From positions 1-35,004 of the forward strand of contig JACRKQ010000090.1 of assembly GCA_016219705.1 (NCBI GenBank): DNA of 35,004 nucleotides, written 5' to 3'. The notes beneath the pieces are model-generated. The model was not told where the DNA came from, did no database searches, and worked only from the letters and a program-made list of their open reading frames with translations. The number at the start of each line of letters is the position of its first letter. Position 1 is the first letter of the stretch. The position numbers and the translations under genes were made by a program. Below, piece by piece: positions 7,663 through 15,760 of this stretch. The stretch is from Candidatus Saganbacteria bacterium. Lineage in GTDB: Bacteria; Margulisbacteria; WOR-1; O2-12-FULL-45-9.

Positions 7663-7914
7663 ATGATAAAGATTAAGAAACTTACGGCGTCAGATAATTA
7701 TGAGCTATTAATAACTTTCGAGAATGCGGAAAGTAAAATATTTAATTTGGCTCCCTATTTAGAAAAAGGCATCTTTCACGAATTAAAGGATAAAGATTAT
7801 TTTAAGTGCGTAAAAAACTCTGGTTACTTTATCAGTTGGCCAAATGAACAGGATCTAAGTTCGGATACTTTGTATTTTGAAGGCAGGAAAGTAAAAGACC
7901 CCCATCACAAATAG
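7663..7914 (+). CDS. DUF2442 small protein
   Basis: An 83-residue protein. The pattern YELLITFENAESKIFNLAPYLEKGIF followed by VKNSGYFISWPNEQDLSSDTLY is typical of DUF2442. It is the second gene of the DUF4160/DUF2442 pair, two bases after the first and in the same operon. A role as partner or antitoxin is inferred only from the linkage. Confidence 0.8.
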   Translation: MIKIKKLTASDNYELLITFENAESKIFNLAPYLEKGIFHELKDKDYFKCVKNSGYFISWPNEQDLSSDTLYFEGRKVKDPHHK

Positions 7915-7964
7915 TAGAATTATTTATCCACATAGTCGAGAAGGAGAGGCTCTCATAAAATCAA

Positions 7965-9149
7965 ATGAAAATCGCTTATTTTGACTGCTCGGCCGGGATG
8001 GCGGGGAATATGATGCTGGGGGCACTGCTCGATGCGGGGCTGGACCAAACCTACTTACAAAAAGAACTACTTAAACTTCAAACATCCAACATCCAACTTC
8101 AAAACAAATACCAAATAATAATTAACAAATGCCAAAGAAATGCAATCAATGGCACATATTTTGATGTCAAAATAGAACATGAGCATCATCATCGAGGGCT
8201 CAAAGATATCCTGAAAATAATCAATCGGAGTAAATTAAGCAAACAAGTTAAAAAATTGAGTGCCAGAATATTTAGACGCCTGGCTGCAGCCGAGAGCAAA
8301 ATGCATGATGTCCCCATCAACCAGATCCATTTTCACGAAGTCGGCGCAGTTGATGCCATCATCGATATTGTTGGCACATGTATCGGGTTGGAAAAACTCG
8401 GCATTGAAAAAGTCTATTGTTCCCCCATTCCCTTTGGCAAAGGAACAATCAAACATGCCCATGGCATTCTCCCCAATCCCGCCCCCGCCACAGCCGAATT
8501 ATTAATGGGGGTGCCGATTTACCAGGAAAATGTCACCGGCGAGCTGGTAACTCCCACTGGGGCCGCCATCATCACCACCATTGCCGAAGATTTTATTAAT
8601 CTACCAAGATTAGAATTAGAAAGGTGCGGTTATGGAGCTGGGTCAAATCATTATACTGGCTTAACCGGCTTTTTGGCGCTCTATATTGGAGAAGCTAAGC
8701 TGCCCGCCAAAAGAGATACCGTTCTTCAAATCGAAGCCAATATCGACGACACTAATCCTAAACTTTACGATCAGATCATTGCCAGTCTTATGAAAGCCGG
8801 CGCATTGGATGTAGCAATCATTTCCATTATCATGAAGAAGAAAAGAGCGGGAATTAGTCTAGTCGTGATCTGCAGGCCGCAAGATCGCGAGCAAATTATT
8901 GCCAAGATTTTTGAATTAACAACTACTTTTGGGGTTAAAACATTTATCGTTCCCAGGGAGACACTTAATCGTCACCTAAAAACCGTAAAAACCAAATATG
9001 GAAAAGCTCGGGTGAAGATTGGAACCCTGGGTCAAAAAGTCGTTACAATTGCACCAGAATATGAAGATTATAAGAGATTGGCAGAGAAGCATAATATTCC
9101 AATTAAGCGATCTTACAAGGACGTTTTTTACTCAAGTTTTACCCTCTGA
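7965..9149 (+). CDS. larC: LarC, nickel chelatase of the nickel-pincer cofactor
   Basis: A 394-residue LarC, the CTP-dependent enzyme that inserts nickel into the pincer nucleotide. The hallmarks are YFDCSAGMAGNMMLGALLDAG at the start, IHFHEVGAVDAIIDIVG, GELVTPTGAAII, GYGAGSN and, in the C-terminal half, EANIDDTNPKLYD. Unlike Lactobacillus plantarum, where larC needs a frameshift, the gene is one continuous frame. An SD (AAGGAGAGG) lies about 19 bases before the ATG. At 8068-8128 the reading frame passes through an AC-rich, low-complexity stretch similar in style to that in larB. larA and larE are not in the window. Confidence 0.93.
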   Translation: MKIAYFDCSAGMAGNMMLGALLDAGLDQTYLQKELLKLQTSNIQLQNKYQIIINKCQRNAINGTYFDVKIEHEHHHRGLKDILKIINRSKLSKQVKKLSARIFRRLAAAESKMHDVPINQIHFHEVGAVDAIIDIVGTCIGLEKLGIEKVYCSPIPFGKGTIKHAHGILPNPAPATAELLMGVPIYQENVTGELVTPTGAAIITTIAEDFINLPRLELERCGYGAGSNHYTGLTGFLALYIGEAKLPAKRDTVLQIEANIDDTNPKLYDQIIASLMKAGALDVAIISIIMKKKRAGISLVVICRPQDREQIIAKIFELTTTFGVKTFIVPRETLNRHLKTVKTKYGKARVKIGTLGQKVVTIAPEYEDYKRLAEKHNIPIKRSYKDVFYSSFTL

Positions 9150-9167
9150 AATACGATAATATAGTGT

Positions 9168-12100
9168 ATGATAACCTTTGGAGTTGCTGCGACAAAAATT
9201 GGCATGCCTATTCGACCCCGCGCCGTAGGCGCACCGCCACAATCTCCAATTCGACCCCAGATGCCCGAGGCGCTCAAATGCCGGCTTTTGGCTATTCTTG
9301 CGCCGCTAGACACAACGCTGTCCCTTGCTAAGTTGGCGATTACCATTATAAATAGAAATACAAGCGAAATAATGACTTCAGGCGTCGCTAAGGATCATCT
9401 AATTTACGCTTTGGCAACTTCCGGCGAAAAGATAGCCATATTAAGTGCTCAAAATATTTTATTATCACTTATTAAAAGACCACAAAATGACATTGATAGT
9501 ATCACAATCAGGCAAACAATTAAAACCATTCGCGATCCGCAAGCAAGAAAAAACATAGAAGAGGCCTTGGAAAAAGAGGCTAACTATCCCAATAAATATG
9601 GCAAAAAATCGCTCGACGCTGCAATGTTGCTGGAACATCTATACGGCGCATCAGGAATTTTTAATCGGGTTTATCAAATTATTTGCAATCAGAATAGATA
9701 TCCAGATCTTTACTTAAATATTTTATTCAAAATTTATAACAAGGATGTCGAATTTCTAAAAAACGCGGTTCACGATGGATCTCTGGGTTGGGATTTAAAC
9801 TTTCTCGCTGTCAGAGGTTTGTGTCAGATTGGAGCTAAAAGTGAAGCTGCTGTCCAAATAAGAAAAATTGATCAACAAATTAATAATCCTAATTATGTAC
9901 TCACGCGTAAAACCTGGGCCGAAGAAGGAGCATTATTAGCCGGCGCAACCGGTGATCCAAATATTTTATATCTCATTGAAAGACCTGCCGTGCCTGACAG
10001 GGTAAAAGCCGAAGCCTTAATGCTTTTTATTAAAAATTATGATGGAACAACAAATTCCCCTCCTCCCCCCGACGAAGCCGCCGAACTGGTTAAAATTATT
10101 CAATCCAATAGCCCAAGAAGAGTCCCGCACGCAGATGAAGGGCGTTTAAACGGACGGGTCACGACACAGAATATCCCTAACCGAGAAGGCGAAGAGTTTG
10201 CGGAATTACCGGCTGATGAGGCTGTTGCGCACGGGTGGAGAATTATTCAAGGCCGCCCTCCCCGCGAAACACCGAATGGACAGCTGCTCTTTGTCTGCTG
10301 TCGTTCCCTGGCTTATCCCCAAAATATTCCCGTTCGAACAATTGTTGTTGATCCAGTATTATTGTCCGGCAGTTATCGTCAGCAAGCAGCATTAACGGTG
10401 GGAACGCTAGCCTGGCGGGCTCTTCAGGCCGCCGGCCGGGTCCGCTTATTGATTGGCGACAGGGAATACTCCATTCCAGCGACCAAAGATACGCTTTTAG
10501 CAATAATTCGGAAGATCATTAATTATAATGTTTATCCTGTGGCTAGCACCGTCAAAGAGTTTGTTGACGGTATTAGATCGGTCACAGGCGAAGTTCTGGC
10601 TGTTTCATCATTCCTTGGAGAACAGGCCAAGGCTTTGGCGGTAATTCCCCGCGCCTGCATTCCCGTAGTGGTGGAAACGCCAGATGACGCCAACGTCCTC
10701 GAACCAATTATTATAATTAAAGGACATAGTTTTAATTTAGATAATGATTCTACAAAAAAATATCTCGATGATCAAGTTTCGGCATTAACGCAATCCCGAG
10801 CAGCAGCATTAAAGCCACACCCTCTGTCTTTTGTTGCCGATGCAAAGGGAGCTGGTCCCGCTTTAGTCACTGGTATTGTTCAACAAGATAATGTTCGAGG
10901 GAAAAGAGCTTTGCCCGCGACACAAACCCAAGGAGTAGCGTCTGGAAGTGAACCTGTGTTTTTAACAGATTTAAACCGTTCTCAACAGTATCAATTTACA
11001 GCCATAATAAATGAAATAATCAGAATATTGCGCCCATCGTCTGACCCGACCGAAGCAGAGAGAAAGTATCTGCAACTCTTGGCCATTGTGGAAAAAGCTA
11101 ACGAACCGGAACTTCTGGAGAAATTACAAACAGTAAAAAATCATGATATTCAAATCTGTGCGCTGATAATTTTTGAGTTCGCCTTACGCCAGGGCTGGCC
11201 CATGATTCTTGATCTAACATATTTGATCTTAGGTAAATTAGAAACAGCCGCCACTGATCCCGCGGAAAGATCAAATTTTAAGTCCTTAAGAAATAATATG
11301 GGAGAAAAAATATCTCTCCTCCCTGATTCCCCCGCCCAGGCCCCGCTCGCCAGTCGTTTAGACTGGTCAAATATAACCTACGCTATGCTTAATGTCTTTG
11401 TGGAATATGCGCATCCAAAAACTACTCCTGCCGCCAGTTCACCTCCAACAGAAACGGCGCCAATCAATACCGCTGCTCCCTCAATTTCAGCGGTCGATCA
11501 AGCGGAATCACCTTTAGACCAAGAGCCATGGGCAAGAGCGACCGGGGCAACAGGGAGAGCAATTTACTTAGCCGCCGGCCTACCAGAGATTAACGCAGAT
11601 CCAGCACATCAAAGATTTTTTCCTCACTCCGCTGTAACATCTGAAAAATTGGCTGAAGATGGCGGTGCTGTGACTATAACACTGGAAAAACTTGCCGCTG
11701 TATCTGATGATATTGATCTTCGTCCCTGCGGCGGCGCACACTTTAGACAAGAAGGAGAAAGGCTGACAGCAACCGCCAACACGGGAGAATTACCAGAACA
11801 AGTAAGAGATAGACTGGGCCAATCGTTAAAGGAATTTAGGGCTGGCCTGCAGGCTGAAGATCCTGTCTTTTATAGCGACGCGACCGCAACCTGCGGCACA
11901 GCTAACGGCAATTGGCTGGCTCTCTTGGATAATCCCGAGGCTTTGCGCCGCCTCGGCATCCCAGCTAAATTGGCTGACGAATGGCGCGAACTTTTTATCA
12001 GCCTTGAAAGAGACGGCTTGTCAGCGCAAGAAGTGATCATTTTAATTCGCAATTATGTCATCCAGCGCTTTCATTATCACCGTTACGCAGAGGGTTCAGT

Positions 12101-12902
12101 CGAATATTTGCTTTATCAAGCCTTAATGGAGCGGGTAAACCAAGGCCAATGCAGTAACGAAGAATTATTAGCTTTTATCTTACAATATGGCGGCGGAACG
12201 TGTATGGAGATGAGCCGGATTGGGCTAACCATGCTGCGACTTTTAGGGCTTCCTTGCGGGATGCAAAAAGGCTGGGTAGTGGGAGAAGGCGGACTTGTCC
12301 CTCATCTTGGACACAATTGGGTAGAAGCGCTCTTGCCGTATGCTACGGATAAATTATGCGAAATTCCTGTTGAGTTTTCTGATTCATGTGCGCCGGCAGA
12401 AGCTAGAATCGAAGCGCAAGCAGAAGCAGCTAAAGTAATTGAGCATCAAGCCGCCATAGCAAAAGAAAGAGAAGCCCAAGTCACCGCTAAAGAAGCCGCC
12501 AGACCAGCTATTGATAGATTTTGGGATCAGGCAAATACACAAACTCGAGTAAAAATTATACGCGCCCTAAGGATGCTGCTTTTTATTATCTTCGCCAACC
12601 GTGAAAAAAAAACGGAGACCTGGGAAGAGATGATAATTTCTCAATTGACCGCTTTTGGCCACAGATTATCACAACCAGCCAGCCAGAGCGAAGTTAAAAT
12701 ATTATCGGAACTTGGCCATGATTTTATCCCCTCCCGCTACCTTGGTCAAAAGTTGATGGCACCTAAAATGAGAAACAATTTAGATGTGAATAAAGATCTG
12801 ATTAATCTATGGTATTTTAGAACAAGATCGGCTTGTCCTGACCTGCCGCCGCTTAAAGCACTTTTCAAATTAGAACGAACTATACCCATTCGTAATGGGT
12901 AA
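9168..12902 (+). CDS. Large protein with C-terminal transglutaminase-like domain
   Basis: A 1244-residue protein without a signal peptide or clear membrane segment. The first third is helical and HEAT-like in feel. The middle is unrecognised. A Pro/Thr/Ala-rich linker lies near residue 755. The region of about 905-1080 looks like a transglutaminase/cysteine-protease fold: GGGTCMEMSRIG with Cys1012, GHNWVEALLP with His1049, and an acidic residue soon after (perhaps Asp1072). A helical Ala/Glu-rich tail follows. The N-terminus contains a palindromic insertion (9220-9232), so the true start may lie downstream. The last codons and stop lie inside a 55-bp repeat derived from nadE. Function unknown; peptide cross-linking or cleavage is a guess. 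Confidence 0.7.
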   Translation: MITFGVAATKIGMPIRPRAVGAPPQSPIRPQMPEALKCRLLAILAPLDTTLSLAKLAITIINRNTSEIMTSGVAKDHLIYALATSGEKIAILSAQNILLSLIKRPQNDIDSITIRQTIKTIRDPQARKNIEEALEKEANYPNKYGKKSLDAAMLLEHLYGASGIFNRVYQIICNQNRYPDLYLNILFKIYNKDVEFLKNAVHDGSLGWDLNFLAVRGLCQIGAKSEAAVQIRKIDQQINNPNYVLTRKTWAEEGALLAGATGDPNILYLIERPAVPDRVKAEALMLFIKNYDGTTNSPPPPDEAAELVKIIQSNSPRRVPHADEGRLNGRVTTQNIPNREGEEFAELPADEAVAHGWRIIQGRPPRETPNGQLLFVCCRSLAYPQNIPVRTIVVDPVLLSGSYRQQAALTVGTLAWRALQAAGRVRLLIGDREYSIPATKDTLLAIIRKIINYNVYPVASTVKEFVDGIRSVTGEVLAVSSFLGEQAKALAVIPRACIPVVVETPDDANVLEPIIIIKGHSFNLDNDSTKKYLDDQVSALTQSRAAALKPHPLSFVADAKGAGPALVTGIVQQDNVRGKRALPATQTQGVASGSEPVFLTDLNRSQQYQFTAIINEIIRILRPSSDPTEAERKYLQLLAIVEKANEPELLEKLQTVKNHDIQICALIIFEFALRQGWPMILDLTYLILGKLETAATDPAERSNFKSLRNNMGEKISLLPDSPAQAPLASRLDWSNITYAMLNVFVEYAHPKTTPAASSPPTETAPINTAAPSISAVDQAESPLDQEPWARATGATGRAIYLAAGLPEINADPAHQRFFPHSAVTSEKLAEDGGAVTITLEKLAAVSDDIDLRPCGGAHFRQEGERLTATANTGELPEQVRDRLGQSLKEFRAGLQAEDPVFYSDATATCGTANGNWLALLDNPEALRRLGIPAKLADEWRELFISLERDGLSAQEVIILIRNYVIQRFHYHRYAEGSVEYLLYQALMERVNQGQCSNEELLAFILQYGGGTCMEMSRIGLTMLRLLGLPCGMQKGWVVGEGGLVPHLGHNWVEALLPYATDKLCEIPVEFSDSCAPAEARIEAQAEAAKVIEHQAAIAKEREAQVTAKEAARPAIDRFWDQANTQTRVKIIRALRMLLFIIFANREKKTETWEEMIISQLTAFGHRLSQPASQSEVKILSELGHDFIPSRYLGQKLMAPKMRNNLDVNKDLINLWYFRTRSACPDLPPLKALFKLERTIPIRNG
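9220..9232. repeat. Short palindrome inside the large gene
   Basis: GCGCC-GTA-GGCGC is a perfect 5-3-5 palindrome near the 5' end of the large gene. It resembles the GC-rich palindromes at 18257 and 25206 in style and sits in otherwise AT-rich sequence. Probably a small inserted element translated as part of the N-terminus. Confidence 0.45.
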
Positions 12903-12935
12903 ACGCCAGTCTTTACCGAACGCCCGGGGAGAAAT
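12870..12935 (-). pseudogene. Relict nadE 3' end
   Basis: On the minus strand this stretch repeats the last codons of NadE (SPRAFGKDWRLPITNGY) and then continues with its own SSF and a stop (12870-12872). The intact gene at 15761 instead ends in TGEAYS. So this is the likely original end of nadE, cut off from the gene by the inserted island. It overlaps the end of the large gene, antisense. Confidence 0.75.
12881..12935. repeat. 55-bp direct repeat, left copy (attL-like)
   Basis: Identical over 55 bases to 15781-15835, exactly 2900 bases away; the flanks differ on both sides. It contains the perfect palindrome ACCCATT-CGT-AATGGGT (12884-12900). It marks the left edge of the SNF2 island. Confidence 0.95.
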
Positions 12936-12955
12936 ACACGGTTCAGAAAGAGCCA

Positions 12956-14008
12956 TCATCCGCGGCAAGCGGGGCAGAGGATGTCTAAAGACTCCTCATC
13001 AAGGAATAAATTGGCAACGGGACTGAAACACTTTTTGCAGCAGGGGTTCTCTAAATCCTTTATGATAGGATTCCAAACAAAATTAATTTCTCTTGACTTC
13101 TTTTTGCAGCGCAAAAGAGTTTTCAGCGCAACAACAGGAATTATTACTCTTAAAGCGGAGAAAGGCTTAAAATTTACGTTAATTTGATAACGTGTCTTTT
13201 GATCAATAATTTTTCTCTCTAGTTCTTTTTCCGTAAAATCCAGCCGGGATAATTCTTTATCAAAGTTTTCATTATTAGTCTTTTTTTTAGCAATTTTTTT
13301 ATCTATTTCTTTGATAATGGCGTTAAAATAATCACTAAGCCTTTTAATATCTTTCTCCAGTCTGTAATTTAAGCTTTTCTGGAAATCAGCCAATTCCTCC
13401 TTCAAGATCTTTTCTATTGCCATAGAAACCATAGAAAATACGACCTTTAATGGGCTGGGCGGCAAGAGCGTCTCTACTTCCAGCGCGGCATTGGTTTCAT
13501 CAATAAATAATGCTTCAAACTCGTCATATAAATTATTTACCAAAAAAAGATTGTGTTCATTTATTGCCACCGAAGTTAGCCCGTCTTTTCTTTCTTCTGA
13601 AACGGCGGTATATTTATAATTAAGAATGAGATAAGAACAGGTGGACGGTTTTATTTCAATAATTTTATAGGTTGAATTAATAAAGTTTAGCCGCTTTTTA
13701 AACAATTCTTCCAATCTCGCTTTTTTTAAATACAAACTAGAAACAGCTGTTTGCGAAAAAATTGTTTTCTCTTTAAGCGAAACGCCCAGTTGCTCAAGCA
13801 GGCTGGAATTATAATTGAGAACCAGGCTGTTTTCTTCCATCAAAGGGCGTGGCTCGAAATAGAATTTGTAATATTCGTTAATGTTCAATTGTTGGGCAAG
13901 CCCGTCGGGAAAAACAACTTCCATAAGACTGTCAACCTGAGTCTCCACATATCCACCCAGAAACTCAGACAACTGCTGGACATATTGCGAAATATTCTTG
14001 TAAATCAT
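12956..14008 (-). CDS. Coiled-coil protein with C-terminal zinc ribbon, helicase partner
   Basis: A 350-residue protein I do not recognise as a whole. The first half is mixed alpha/beta. A helical, Lys/Glu-rich coiled coil spans about 195-270. The end carries a zinc-ribbon pattern, CCKKC then, about 20 residues later, CPAC. Its ATG directly follows the stop of the SNF2 helicase gene, so the two are co-transcribed and probably work together. It may supply nucleic-acid or protein recognition for the helicase, comparable to accessory domains of RapA. It is part of the island at the nadE end. Confidence 0.7.
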   Translation of the reverse strand: MIYKNISQYVQQLSEFLGGYVETQVDSLMEVVFPDGLAQQLNINEYYKFYFEPRPLMEENSLVLNYNSSLLEQLGVSLKEKTIFSQTAVSSLYLKKARLEELFKKRLNFINSTYKIIEIKPSTCSYLILNYKYTAVSEERKDGLTSVAINEHNLFLVNNLYDEFEALFIDETNAALEVETLLPPSPLKVVFSMVSMAIEKILKEELADFQKSLNYRLEKDIKRLSDYFNAIIKEIDKKIAKKKTNNENFDKELSRLDFTEKELERKIIDQKTRYQINVNFKPFSALRVIIPVVALKTLLRCKKKSREINFVWNPIIKDLENPCCKKCFSPVANLFLDEESLDILCPACRG

Positions 14009-15757
14009 TTAAGTTTCATAATTATCGGAAAACAATTCTTGATCTAGCTTTTTTACCTCAAGATAATCTTCTTTCGCTCTGGCAAGTTCATCCCCTAGAT
14101 TATCAAATTTTTCGTTAAGTTCATTCAGATCGCTTGACTCAAGCCAGAGACTTAAAATTATATCGCTAAATTCAGTTTCAGTTTTTAGATTCCCCAAAAT
14201 ACTGCCTATCTCTCCGATAACCAGTTCAAACATATTGATCTTGCTTTCTAATATTTTAAGCAGCTGATCTTCTATGCTGTCTTTCAGACATAAATTAAAA
14301 ATAAAGACATTCCTTTCCTGTCCAATGCGATGGATCCGGCCAATTCTTTGCTCAATTTGCATCGGATTCCAAGGTAAATCATAATTAATCAAAGTGTTGC
14401 AAAATTGCAAATTCCGCCCTTCTCCGCCTGATTCAGTGGAAAGCAAAATCTCTGCCGTGTCTTTAAAAGACAAAATGGCCTCTTCCTTTTCTTCTTCTGA
14501 CAGGAGGCTGCTGAATGCGACAAAACTAATTTTCTCCTTTTCAAAAAGGAGTTTTAAATGCTCCAGAGTTTTCAGAAAATGGACAAAAACTATTTTTTTG
14601 TCATTGTTTTTCTTTATGAGTTCAAGGAGTTTTTTATCTTTTTGATTGACCACAACAGCTTTTATTTTATCAAGCAACGCGGCGGCAGAATGATCTATTT
14701 TTTTCTCCTCTATTAGCTTTTGTAGTAAACCAGCCAGCGCCGGAAAGCTGCTGCTTGCCTGCCGCAAACAAACGGAAAGCGTCAATCGATCTAGATTGGA
14801 AGCTTTTAAAATCGCGCTTAATTCGAGATACAGCGCCCGCTCTGCTGGTAAAGGCTCGACCACAAAGGTTTGCGCAAACCTTGTGGGCAGATTAATATCA
14901 ACCAGCGCCCGGGTATTTCTGATCATCACCTCTCTTAAGAGCTCTCTCAACATTTCAGCGTTTTTGGGTTTTTTAGGATCATCGTTGTCCACATATTTCA
15001 ACTTAAAATCTTTTTCAGTTTTCAATATCCCCGGCTTTAACAGAGTTAGGAGGTTGAAAAGCTCTATTAAATTGTTTTGGACGGGGGTCGCGGTAAGCAA
15101 AAATATGAATTTCTTCTTGATGGAATTTACAAGCTTCCAATTCAGGGTGCTGGTGTTTTTTAGGTGGTGGGCTTCATCGACCACCACCAGGTCAAAATTT
15201 TCACCGGTAAATTTTTCAAAATTGTTTTTAGATTTTGCATAACTTATTGAAGCGATAATCAGCGGAAATTGAAATAAAGGCGATTTTTTTACATCGCTTT
15301 GTTCGCTGGTCGCAAATTCAAGGTCAAATTTAGAAAGCATTTCGTCTTTCCATTGAAAAACCAGAGAAGCCGGGGCAAGAATTAAAATTTTTTTTGCCAG
15401 CCCGCGCAGCGCATATTCCTTAATTAAAAGCCCCGCCTCAATTGTCTTTCCCAAGCCAACCTCATCGCACAAAAGAACTCTGCCGTGGAAATATTTTAGA
15501 ACTTTTTTTACTGTTTCAATTTGATGCCAATATTTTTCGATCTTTGTGTTGGCTAAGGAAAGCAGTTGATCATAATCCTTTAATAAGCTGACATAATGAT
15601 AAGAAAACAAAAGATCATAAAGTTTTTTTTCCTCCGGTTGATTTTTCTCTATTAATTCAATAATATCAGTTTTCTGAGGAAAAAAAGAAATTTTTATCTG
15701 GTTGTCTGCGATCTCTGTCAGCTGAGAATGTTTATTCAGTTTCGTTTCCCCATTCAC
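14009..15757 (-). CDS. SNF2/RapA-type helicase-like ATPase
   Basis: A 582-residue superfamily 2 ATPase of the Swi2/Snf2 branch. The motifs are I DEVGLGKT (98-105), Ia LAPASLVFQW, II DEAHH (194-198), III LLTATPVQNN, V STESGGEGRNLQ and VI QRIGRIHRIGQ. They are complete, so it should be an active translocase on double-stranded DNA or nucleoprotein. It lacks the extra domains of full-length RapA (about 970 residues). The gene starts only 3 bases after the stop of nadE. Possible roles are defence, repair or RNA-polymerase recycling; the sequence does not decide. It forms a two-gene unit with the zinc-ribbon protein. Confidence 0.88.
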   Translation of the reverse strand: MNGETKLNKHSQLTEIADNQIKISFFPQKTDIIELIEKNQPEEKKLYDLLFSYHYVSLLKDYDQLLSLANTKIEKYWHQIETVKKVLKYFHGRVLLCDEVGLGKTIEAGLLIKEYALRGLAKKILILAPASLVFQWKDEMLSKFDLEFATSEQSDVKKSPLFQFPLIIASISYAKSKNNFEKFTGENFDLVVVDEAHHLKNTSTLNWKLVNSIKKKFIFLLTATPVQNNLIELFNLLTLLKPGILKTEKDFKLKYVDNDDPKKPKNAEMLRELLREVMIRNTRALVDINLPTRFAQTFVVEPLPAERALYLELSAILKASNLDRLTLSVCLRQASSSFPALAGLLQKLIEEKKIDHSAAALLDKIKAVVVNQKDKKLLELIKKNNDKKIVFVHFLKTLEHLKLLFEKEKISFVAFSSLLSEEEKEEAILSFKDTAEILLSTESGGEGRNLQFCNTLINYDLPWNPMQIEQRIGRIHRIGQERNVFIFNLCLKDSIEDQLLKILESKINMFELVIGEIGSILGNLKTETEFSDIILSLWLESSDLNELNEKFDNLGDELARAKEDYLEVKKLDQELFSDNYET

Positions 15758-15760
15758 TCT

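Noticed and set aside
8417-8599. Short frame ending in a His-rich stretch, suggestive of a metal-binding peptide next to nickel-cofactor genes
   Set aside because: It is an alternative frame of larC; the His run comes from the ATC/ACC repeats in the coding sequence (AAIITTIAE).
14796-15242. 148-codon open frame on the plus strand
   Set aside because: It lies antisense inside the SNF2 helicase gene, whose motifs are complete; the antisense text is Ser/Phe-rich and shows no family.
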